The translations under genes and the position numbers were made by a program. The notes under the pieces are model-generated. The model worked only from the letters and a program-made list of their open reading frames with translations. It ran no database searches and was not told the DNA's origin. From positions 1 through 6,656 of the forward strand of contig BOCC01000114.1 of the NCBI GenBank assembly GCA_026002715.1: 6,656 nucleotides of DNA, in the 5' to 3' direction. The stretch is from Synergistales bacterium (GTDB taxonomy: Bacteria; Synergistota; Synergistia; Synergistales; Aminobacteriaceae). Below, piece by piece: positions 1 to 4,720 of the stretch (positions within the stretch are counted from its first letter, which is position 1; each line of letters begins with the position of its first letter).

Positions 1-28
1 AGTTTATAGTAAAAAATATACTATAAAC
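1..28. repeat. Perfect 10-bp inverted repeat at the window edge
   Basis: GTTTATAGTA at 2-11 is the exact reverse complement of TACTATAAAC at 19-28, with a 7-base A/T loop. The arms are AT-rich and no T-run typical of a terminator follows on the plus strand. It could be an operator, the end of a mobile element that continues to the left, or a weak hairpin. Nothing visible decides between these. Confidence 0.6.
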
Positions 29-130
29 CCCAGGCAGTCGTAATAGTGATTTTGATAAACCCTTATTTTGCAATGCTTCACGAGGCCAAAGTGGAGTTTC
101 TAGTATAAAATAATGAAAAACTCACGAATA

Positions 131-331
131 CAAGCCCCCGGCTCTGCCGGGGGTACGGTGACTACGGGGCTGAATCGCTTCACGCTTTCGCATTGCGGCT
201 CTCATACTCCCACGCCTACGCTTAAACTTCACCTCGCGGCTTCGGCTCCAAGGCTTGGTACTGACTGCTTGCTAAGCTTTGTCAGGTCGGGACTCTCACC
301 CGACTATATTACGCACACCGAACTGGCGCAC
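131..331 (-). mobile_element. 5' part of a group II intron (domain I), apparently truncated or running off the left edge
   Basis: Read on the minus strand, this stretch begins at 331 with GTGCGCC, which matches the GUGYG 5' end of group II introns. It continues with features I associate with bacterial group IIB domain I: GGGTGAGAGTCCCGACCTGAC near 300-280, a TTAGCAAGCAGTCAGTACC segment, GGAGTATGAGAGCCG, and GCGAAAGCGTGAAGCGATTC near 190-165. It ends in a very stable hairpin of CCCCCGGC and GCCGGGGG (135-142 and 146-153 in plus coordinates). The plus-strand reading frame across 113-388 has no recognisable protein and is best seen as an antisense shadow of this RNA. Domains V and VI and the intron-encoded reverse transcriptase are not in the window. 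Left of about 130 the sequence turns AT-rich and unlike an intron, so this may be a 5' fragment. The family call rests on remembered motif similarity, not on a search. Confidence 0.62.
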
Positions 332-469
332 CCCCTTAACTTTTTTGACCGATTGTACCATGTTTATGCCGGTTGTAAAAGATATTGAACAGGTTCTAAG
401 TCCTGTTAATATAAGGATTTAAGTGTGATTGCATTTTTGATTTTGGGGAAACTCAAATGATTTTGTGTC
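332..469. other. Intergenic spacer without a gene
   Basis: Between the putative intron end and the tRNA promoter there is AT-rich sequence with no coding potential I can support. The only structure seen is a small hairpin, AACAGG (389-394) with CCTGTT (403-408). It has no T-run on the plus strand, so I do not call it a terminator. If the intron is real, this is the sequence flanking its 5' splice site. Confidence 0.5.
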
Positions 470-499
470 TTGACAGTTTTAATTACAAAGATGTAGAAT
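470..499 (+). promoter_or_regulatory. Sigma-70-type promoter for the tRNA cluster
   Basis: TTGACA at 470-475 is a perfect -35 box. TAGAAT at 494-499 matches five of six bases of TATAAT, with an 18-base spacer. Transcription would start near 506, about 60 bases before the first tRNA, leaving a leader that RNase P would remove. No other promoter of this quality is seen before the cluster, so the four tRNAs probably share this one. Confidence 0.75.
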
Positions 500-564
500 A
501 ACGCAGTAAAATTAAAAGTGGGTCAATTTTGCTCAGGTAGTTGGGTTGTTGTTTTTAAGAATAC

Positions 565-641
565 GCGCTTGTAGCTCAGCTGGATAGAGCAACGGCCTTC
601 TAAGCCGTAGGTCGCGGGTTCGAATCCTGCCGGGCGCGCCA
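565..641 (+). tRNA. tRNA-Arg (anticodon TCT)
   Basis: This is a complete 77-base cloverleaf. The acceptor GCGCTTG pairs with CGGGCGC (two G-U pairs), the D-arm is GCTC/GAGC, and the anticodon stem ACGGC/GCCGT encloses loop CTTCTAA. The T-arm is GCGGG/CCTGC with loop TTCGAAT, the discriminator is G, and CCA is encoded. It decodes AGA. It is nearly identical to the tRNA-Arg(TCG) two genes downstream, differing mainly in the anticodon arm, including a shared ATAC just before the 5' end. Confidence 0.97.
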
Positions 642-657
642 GTATTTGTTAAACTTG

Positions 658-734
658 GTGGGCGTAGCTCAACTGGTTAGAGTTCCGGGTTGTGGTCCCG
701 GCGGTTGGGAGTTCGAGTCTCCTCGCTCACCCCA
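658..734 (+). tRNA. tRNA-His (anticodon GTG)
   Basis: The acceptor GTGGGCG pairs with CGCTCAC, the anticodon stem CCGGG/CCCGG encloses TTGTGGT, and the T-loop is TTCGAGT. CCA is encoded. The base before the acceptor (G657) is the histidine-specific G-1 and can pair with discriminator C731, the identity element read by histidyl-tRNA synthetase. It decodes CAC and CAT. Confidence 0.97.
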
Positions 735-756
735 TTTTTTGACAATTTAACAATAC

Positions 757-833
757 GCGCTCGTAGCTCAGTTGGATAGAGCGACGGACTTCGGATCCGT
801 AGGCCGCGGGTTCGAATCCTGCCGGGCGCGCCA
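757..833 (+). tRNA. tRNA-Arg (anticodon TCG)
   Basis: This 77-base cloverleaf has acceptor GCGCTCG/CGGGCGC, anticodon stem ACGGA/TCCGT around CTTCGGA, T-loop TTCGAAT, and encoded CCA. It decodes CGA. Its body is almost the same as the tRNA-Arg(TCT) at 565-641, so the two probably arose by duplication followed by change of the anticodon arm. Confidence 0.97.
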
Positions 834-853
834 GTGAAAGTCGTTCTAAATAT

Positions 854-929
<76 letters not shown>

Positions 930-961
930 TTTTTAAAAATAAACAAGTAAAACACAGTCTA

Positions 962-987
962 AAAAGCCCGCTCACAAGCGGGCTTTT
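962..987 (+). terminator. Rho-independent terminator of the tRNA cluster
   Basis: AAAAGCCCGCT (962-972) pairs perfectly with AGCGGGCTTTT (977-987) around a CACA loop. The T-rich TTTTCTTTT follows directly. The A-run on the 5' side would also let it work for minus-strand transcription, so it may be bidirectional. It separates tRNA transcription from the integrase region. Confidence 0.9.
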
Positions 988-1122
988 CTTTTATCCTATC
1001 ATAAATATTCAGTGTTTAAGCCTATTTATAAAATACAAATCAATAAATATCTATCACAAGCTATGTTATAAATTTCACTTGTCAATTAAAATCTAATGAA
1101 ATATACTGTCAGCGAAGAATAT

Positions 1123-1334
1123 TTTGTACCTTGATTTGTACGCAATGGCAAAATCAAAAAACTTGTGTACAAAAAATAAAAACTCAGTAATGGCAAGGTT
1201 TTTCAAAAACTCAATGTGAATCCTCAAAAATCGTGGGGTTTGAATCCCTTTTATTTTGTGCTCAAAAAAACTATTGAGTACAAAAAATATCGAGTACAAA
1301 TGAGTACAAAGTACAAAAGCGAGGTGTGTACAAA
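1123..1334. promoter_or_regulatory. Array of eight GTACAAA repeats upstream of the integrase
   Basis: The heptamer GTACAAA occurs in direct orientation at 1167, 1278, 1294, 1304, 1311 and 1328, and inverted (TTTGTAC) at 1123 and 1135. Five copies crowd into 57 bases before the start codon, and the last ends two bases before the integrase ATG. Several copies extend to GAGTACAAA or GTGTACAAAAAAT. Such clusters usually bind a protein. Candidates are arm-type sites for the integrase, an excisionase site, or an operator for integrase control. Which protein binds is inference. Confidence 0.7.
1231..1252. repeat. Degenerate copy of the tRNA-Lys T-arm (possible att remnant)
   Basis: TCGTGGGGTTTGAATCCCT at 1231-1249 resembles TCGTGGGTTCGAGTCCCT at 900-917 of tRNA-Lys, with one extra base and two substitutions. 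Integrases of the P4 kind use the 3' end of tRNA genes as attachment core, so an extra partial copy between tRNA and integrase could be left from an earlier integration. The match is short and chance cannot be excluded. Confidence 0.35.
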
Positions 1335-1336
1335 AA

Positions 1337-2527
1337 ATGTTATCAGATGTGGCGATTAGAGCACTAAAGCCAAAAGACAAGCGCTACATGGAACGCGTTG
1401 ATAATGGGCTTTATATCCAAGTCGAGACAACGGGCGCTAAGTTTTGGTATTATCGCGGTATGAAAGATGGTAATGTGATTAAAAAAAGCATAGGCGAGTA
1501 TCCACATGTTTCATTGTCAGAAGCAAGGCAACAGCGCGACACATTTAAGGCCGAGCTTGCCAAAGGCGTCAATCCTGTTGAGCGTGAAAAGGCCGAGCAA
1601 GAGGCCGCAAAACTTGAGGAAGAGCGCAAGTCGTTGACTTTCGAGGTTGTAGCGCTTGAGTGGTATAACGAGCAAGTGAAAGGTTGGGTTCCTACTCATG
1701 CCGAAACGGTTATTTATCGCATGAAACATTTTATCTTTCCGAAAATAGGCGACAAGCCTATATCCGAGTTAAAAACACCGGAAATTTTAGCACTACTTAA
1801 AACTATTGAGATAACTGGCAAACTTGATACCACTAAAAAGGTTAAAAATATTATCGGACAAGTTTTAAGGTATGGTATTGCTAAAGGCATATGCGCGATA
1901 GATTTCACAGCGGGTTTGCGAGGACAGCTTGTTGCGCCAAGCCGGACAAAGCATTACAGCGCGATAACCAAGTCATCAGAAATTGCGGAACTAATGCGGC
2001 GCATACGTGGCTATAATTCTTTTGTGGTACAGAGAGCCATGTTTTTTTCTGCATACACGTTTCAACATCCGGGCGAGATACGACACGCCGAATGGAAAGA
2101 GATAGATTTCGACGCGGCATTGTGGCGCATACCAGCGGCAAAAATGAAGATGAAGCGCGACCACCTTGTACCATTGGCGCGGCAGTCTATAGAGCTTTTG
2201 AGAGAGATACAAGAGCTTACGGGCGACAGACAATATATCTTTCCGAGCGCGCGGAACGATGGCAGACCGATGAGTGAGAATACAATCAGAATTGCATTGC
2301 GCTCTATGGGATACGGCAATGATGAGATGACAGCTCACGGTTTTCGCGGCATGGTTTCGACACAGTTAAATGAGCAAGGATACAACGCTGATGTCATAGA
2401 ATTATGCCTTGCTCACGCCGAGAGCAACAGCGTTAGAGCGGCTTATAACCACGCTGAGAGGTTAGATGAGCGCCGGACTATGTATCAAGAATGGGCAGAC
2501 TGGTTGGACGGATTGAACGCTGATTGA
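1337..2527 (+). CDS. P4-type tyrosine recombinase (integrase), first catalytic Arg replaced by His
   Basis: The 396-residue protein has the usual length and order for this family: an N-terminal DUF4102 arm-binding domain (residues about 1-85), a SAM-like core-binding domain (about 100-190) and a catalytic domain (about 210-385). Visible catalytic residues are Lys271 in the beta-hairpin (MKMKRDH), His334 and Arg337 in TAHGFR, His360 in LAHAE, and the nucleophile Tyr370 in AAYNHAE. Family members normally have RPGE at the first catalytic arginine. Here the text is FQHPGEIR, so that residue is His244 (codon CAT, one transition from CGT). Such enzymes integrate islands into tRNA 3' ends, and tRNA-Lys lies 400 bp upstream. 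A weak Shine-Dalgarno GAGG lies at 1321-1324, overlapping the GTACAAA array, so start and regulation may be coupled. Activity is doubtful because of His244. Confidence 0.92.
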   Translation: MLSDVAIRALKPKDKRYMERVDNGLYIQVETTGAKFWYYRGMKDGNVIKKSIGEYPHVSLSEARQQRDTFKAELAKGVNPVEREKAEQEAAKLEEERKSLTFEVVALEWYNEQVKGWVPTHAETVIYRMKHFIFPKIGDKPISELKTPEILALLKTIEITGKLDTTKKVKNIIGQVLRYGIAKGICAIDFTAGLRGQLVAPSRTKHYSAITKSSEIAELMRRIRGYNSFVVQRAMFFSAYTFQHPGEIRHAEWKEIDFDAALWRIPAAKMKMKRDHLVPLARQSIELLREIQELTGDRQYIFPSARNDGRPMSENTIRIALRSMGYGNDEMTAHGFRGMVSTQLNEQGYNADVIELCLAHAESNSVRAAYNHAERLDERRTMYQEWADWLDGLNAD

Positions 2528-2541
2528 AACAGAATGACAGG

Positions 2542-2561
2542 CCAAGGGCGTGATTCCTTGG
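2542..2561 (+). terminator. Small hairpin after the integrase gene
   Basis: CCAAGG (2542-2547) and CCTTGG (2556-2561) form a 6-bp stem with an 8-base loop, 15 bases after the integrase stop. No T-run follows, so it is at best a weak terminator. It could instead be part of the control region of the toxin-antitoxin pair that starts 40 bases on. Confidence 0.3.
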
Positions 2562-2600
2562 ACTGTGTATGTTAATATATAGTGCGAGGGGTGATAGGCT

Positions 2601-2831
2601 ATGACGACAGCTACAGCGGAACGCGAAACATTACACCAGACCATAGATACGCTATCGGATGAGGCGATAATAAATCTTGTGCCATACGTCACATTTTTGA
2701 AACAGGCGAAGTTATACGATGAGGACAAACCGAACGCCGAAACAATAGCGGCGATGATGGACGCTGAGGCCGGTATAGGCACGGAAACGACGATTGAAGA
2801 AATAAGGGCGCGATGTAATGCGCTCTGTTAA
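2601..2831 (+). CDS. Antitoxin of a YafQ-type toxin-antitoxin pair
   Basis: This is a small acidic 76-residue protein. Its place directly before, and overlapping by 14 bases, a YafQ-like gene marks it as the antitoxin. It would bind and block the toxin and usually also repress the shared promoter. The central SDEAIINLVPYVTFLK helix and the PNAETIAAMMDAEAG and TTIEEIRARCNAL segments resemble the C-terminal, toxin-binding parts of RelB/DinJ-like antitoxins that partner YafQ. I see no clear N-terminal ribbon-helix-helix, so DNA binding is not assured. The start is supported by GAGGGG at 2584-2589, nine bases upstream. The overlap indicates translational coupling. With the toxin broken it may still neutralise related toxins elsewhere. 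Confidence 0.72.
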   Translation: MTTATAERETLHQTIDTLSDEAIINLVPYVTFLKQAKLYDEDKPNAETIAAMMDAEAGIGTETTIEEIRARCNALC

Positions 2832-3095
2832 GGAAACCAACACATACAAAAAAGATTTTAAGCGCGAAGAAAAAGGACTTATCGCGGAGTGATGGCAGAA
2901 GAATTAACAGACATTATTATTTTGCTTGCCGATGATTTGCCATTGCCGGATAAGTACAACGACCACGCGCTAACAGGCAAATGGATAAATCACAGAGATT
3001 GTCACATCAGGCCGGATTTCCTTTTGATATATTTCAAGCGCGGTGATAACGAGCTTTTTCTTGCGAGACTTGGAAGTCATTCTGAGTTATTTTGA
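2818..3095 (+). pseudogene. yafQ: YafQ-type mRNA interferase toxin with a one-base frameshift
   Basis: The gene starts at ATG 2818 inside the antitoxin and reads about 24 codons before a TGA at 2890-2892. The homologous remainder continues in the -1 frame to TTTTGA at 3095. Adding one A to the A5 run at 2870-2874 joins both into a 92-residue protein, the length of E. coli YafQ. That protein keeps the RelE/YafQ active-site set: His50 (NDH), His63 and Asp67 (CHIRPD), His88 (GSHSE) and terminal Phe92, against His50, His63, Asp67, His87 and Phe91 in E. coli. YafQ cuts mRNA on the ribosome. In the sequence as given the toxin is not made unless the ribosome slips; no standard slippery heptamer is present. 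Loss of the toxin alone is the harmless way such a pair decays, but a missing A could also be a sequencing error. Confidence 0.85.
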
Positions 3096-3117
3096 AGTCG
3101 ATATACCGAATTTTTTG

Positions 3118-3151
3118 ATACTCATCCTGATATTGGGGTGAGTATTTTTTT
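3118..3151 (+). terminator. Rho-independent terminator after the toxin-antitoxin pair
   Basis: ATACTCA (3118-3124) pairs with TGAGTAT (3139-3145), and the stem extends inward through TCC/GGG with one G-U pair. A run of seven T follows (3145-3151). It lies 23 bases after the toxin stop and would end the toxin-antitoxin transcript. Confidence 0.85.
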
Positions 3152-3152
3152 G

Positions 3153-3355
3153 TGACAAGAATCGAACTGACTTTATAGGCTATTGGTATAACTGTATTTA
3201 TTGTGCAGACTTTTAAGCAGTAGTCCCTTGGCGTCAACATCGAGGCGCGAATAGACGGGCGCGGTAGGTAGGGGGTATAGTCACGTTGGTACCATACGCG
3301 CGTTCGTGACTCCCAAGGGAACCCAAGTTCGTGTAGATGAACCTCGCTATTGATA
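3153..3355. other. Gene-free stretch with a long-range inverted repeat; left remainder of the IS630 target
   Basis: No intact gene is seen. TCCCTTGG at 3224-3231 pairs with CCAAGGGA at 3313-3320, enclosing an 81-base, rather GC-rich interior, which suggests a structured RNA or a mobile-element end. On the minus strand the frame of the zinc-ribbon/AT-hook remnant right of the IS630 element runs on through this stretch once the IS is removed. The continuation shows no domain I recognise, so the true 3' end of that gene is unknown. Both readings are inference. Confidence 0.4.
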
Positions 3356-3370
3356 CCAAGTTGCATTCAA
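3356..3370 (+). repeat. Left terminal inverted repeat of the IS630 element
   Basis: This is the 15-bp CCAAGTTGCATTCAA, an exact inverse of 4456-4470, preceded by the duplicated TA at 3354-3355. Confidence 0.93.
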
Positions 3371-3390
3371 TAAAGATTTAATATATGATA

Positions 3391-3406
3391 CTCCCTGAAA
3401 GGGGAG
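3391..3406 (+). promoter_or_regulatory. Hairpin that masks the transposase Shine-Dalgarno
   Basis: CTCCCT (3391-3396) pairs with GGGGAG (3401-3406) around a GAAA tetraloop, with one terminal G-U pair at the loop. GGGGAG is the ribosome binding site. It sits six bases from ATG 3413, while ATG 3407 touches it and is too close to be used. The hairpin would keep translation low, the kind of arrangement known in other insertion sequences to prevent expression from outside transcripts. Confidence 0.65.
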
Positions 3407-3412
3407 ATGATC

Positions 3413-4459
3413 ATGCGTACACCAACACCAATACCGGAAAGCCGCATTTTGGAACTAGAGAACTTCAGAAAAGACAAATGGCCGGGATTTGAATTTCAGC
3501 GTTTCTTGTGCGTCTGGCTACGCGTAAATCAAGATATGTCCACATTTGATATAGCAAAGACCATAGGTTGGAATGTGAATACCGTGCGCTTAACGCAAAA
3601 AGATTTTATTGACCGTGGCGTTGACGCTCTAACGGAGTCAAAACGCGGCGGACGTCACCATGAATATATGTCAATAGAAGAAGAAAAAGAGTTTCTCTCT
3701 TCTTTTGAAAAAGAATCGGCCGACGGTCATATCCTTGTGGTCAATGAAATCAAAGACGAGCTTGAGCAGCGTGTAAGGCATAAGGTTCACAAAACAACGG
3801 TCTACAGAATCTTGGATCGTAACGACTGGCGCAAGATAACCCCGCGTCCCAAACATCCTAAACGCGACAAAGAGGCCGGCGAGGTCTTCAAAAAGGGGGC
3901 TTCGTGGAAAAGGTAGCCAATGCTGAAACTAAAGACCGTCCGCTTAGGGTTATGTTTCAAGATGAAGCCAGGTTTGGACGGATAAGTGATCTTAAGAGGT
4001 GCTGGGCAAAGAAAGGTGTGCGCCCTGAAGTTGTCAGTGCGATGGTGCGCGAGTACATATATGTTTTCGACCGCCGTGAGCCCAAAGGATGGATGTCATG
4101 ACAGCTTGGTTCTACCGTACGCAAACACAGATACTATGTCTATATTCCTGGAGGAGGTAGGGCACAGACATCCTGACGAGCATATTTTGATGTTCATGGA
4201 TCAGGCCGGCTGGCATAAAACCAAAGGCTTAAAGATACCGGACAATATGGAAATAGCGTATTTGCCGCCATATTCACCGGATCTGAATCCTCAAGAACAA
4301 ATATGGGACGAACTGAGGGAAAAGTTTTTCGGCAACAAATTGTTTAAGTCAATTCAAGCCGTGATAGACAACGCTGTTAAGGGTCTACAGTCTCTTGAGA
4401 GCTCATGGGAAAAAGTGAAAAGCATAGCACACAGAGACTGGATATTAAATTCTGTTTGA
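3413..4459 (+). pseudogene. IS630-family DDE transposase, in three frames
   Basis: The first part (from ATG 3413, chosen for its spacing to GGGGAG) carries a helix-turn-helix domain (DIAKTIGWNVNTVRL) and the HKTTVYRIL and PRPKHPKRD segments typical of the family. The second part (frame open from about 3895 to 4101) carries the first catalytic Asp in MFQDEARFG. The third (to 4459) carries the second Asp in MFMDQAGWH and the Glu in LPPYSPDLNPQEQIW. The first junction is a -1 shift at CAAAAAG (3889-3895) and may be programmed. The second junction lies at TTTT 4064-4067. Removing one T gives YIYVSTAVSPKDG, colinear with what I expect of the family, so this is probably a one-base insertion that inactivates the gene. 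Rebuilt, the protein would be about 348 residues, normal for IS630. Confidence 0.88.
3889..3895 (+). promoter_or_regulatory. Candidate -1 ribosomal frameshift site
   Basis: C-AAA-AAG, read in the frame of the upstream part, lets tRNA-Lys slip from AAG to AAA. It is followed by GGGG. The upstream frame stops 18 bases on, at TAG 3914-3916, while the -1 frame continues as GGFVEKVANAE into the catalytic domain. It differs from the classic A-AAA-AAG only in the first base. An alternative is a lost or gained base in the adjoining A5G5 run. Confidence 0.5.
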
Positions 4460-4696
4460 ATGCAACTTGGTATGAGTATTCTTGCGAGGTCGTCCGCGTT
4501 TTAAAAGTTCAGGACTATCGGAGGGATTGCCTCTTTTTTTTCTCTGACCGATTCGATATTGTTCAACTTTGCGCTTCTCTCTGCAATCATCGCAGTAACG
4601 CCATGTTTTACGGTGGTTGTCAAGGTCTACCCATTTCCCGCATGTTTCGCATTGACCGAAATGCCACTTGATGGGCTTCGCGCAAATATTATTACC
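4445..4696 (-). pseudogene. Remnant of a zinc-ribbon/AT-hook protein, cut by IS630 and lacking a start
   Basis: On the minus strand 83 codons are open, ending in the IS630 right end. The native part carries two CxxC pairs, CETC and YCDDC (cysteines at about residues 16, 19, 35 and 38), spaced as in a small zinc ribbon. A very basic stretch and KRGRPRKN follow, a textbook AT-hook core (RGRP with flanking Lys/Arg). Beyond the IS630 element the same frame resumes (NTH then INSEVHLHELGF) if the IS and one TA are removed. Upstream a TAG lies at 4697-4699 and there is no ATG, GTG or TTG with a ribosome binding site, so the 5' end was probably lost when the IS1634 element landed there. The protein would likely bind DNA; I do not recognise a named family, and no function is assigned. 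Confidence 0.6.
4456..4470 (-). repeat. Right terminal inverted repeat of the IS630 element
   Basis: TTGAATGCAACTTGG on the plus strand is the exact inverse of 3356-3370. It is followed by the duplicated TA at 4471-4472 and contains the transposase stop codon (4457-4459). Confidence 0.93.
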
Positions 4697-4720
4697 CTAA
4701 AATCCCGCTAAATATTTTAC

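Larger units (their letters stand above)
3356..4470 (+). mobile_element. Complete IS630-family insertion sequence, 1115 bp, transposase degraded
   Basis: CCAAGTTGCATTCAA at 3356-3370 is repeated exactly in inverted orientation at 4456-4470. Both ends are flanked by TA (3354-3355 and 4471-4472), the target duplication typical of IS630/Tc1-like elements. After 15 perfect bases the ends remain partly similar. The single gene between them has an IS630-type DDE domain, and its stop codon lies inside the right repeat. The element interrupts a minus-strand zinc-ribbon reading frame. Ends and target duplication are intact, so the copy could still be moved in trans, but its own transposase needs a frameshift repaired. 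Confidence 0.93.

Noticed and set aside
113..388. A 91-codon plus-strand reading frame
   Set aside because: No recognisable protein domain, no ribosome binding site, and the opposite strand reads as group II intron domain I; it is most likely a shadow.
1123..1334. CRISPR array or plasmid origin iterons
   Set aside because: The repeats are only 7 bases with irregular spacing and mixed orientation, and there are no cas genes and no replication initiator nearby.
1093..1380. A 95-codon minus-strand frame across the GTACAAA repeats
   Set aside because: Composition follows the repeats, it overlaps the integrase start, and it shows no domain.
2865..2892. Programmed frameshift in the toxin gene
   Set aside because: The reading GAA-AAA-GGA does not form an X-XXY-YYZ heptamer, so a plain one-base deletion is the simpler explanation.
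3155..3185. A tRNA-like GAATCGAAC on the plus strand (T-arm-like on the minus strand)
   Set aside because: The stem does not pair well and no anticodon arm or acceptor can be built around it.
3034..3366. A 110-codon minus-strand frame ending inside the toxin gene
   Set aside because: Its ATG comes from the IS630 terminal repeat and it runs through a strong terminator into the toxin. Only its upstream continuity with the zinc-ribbon remnant is meaningful.
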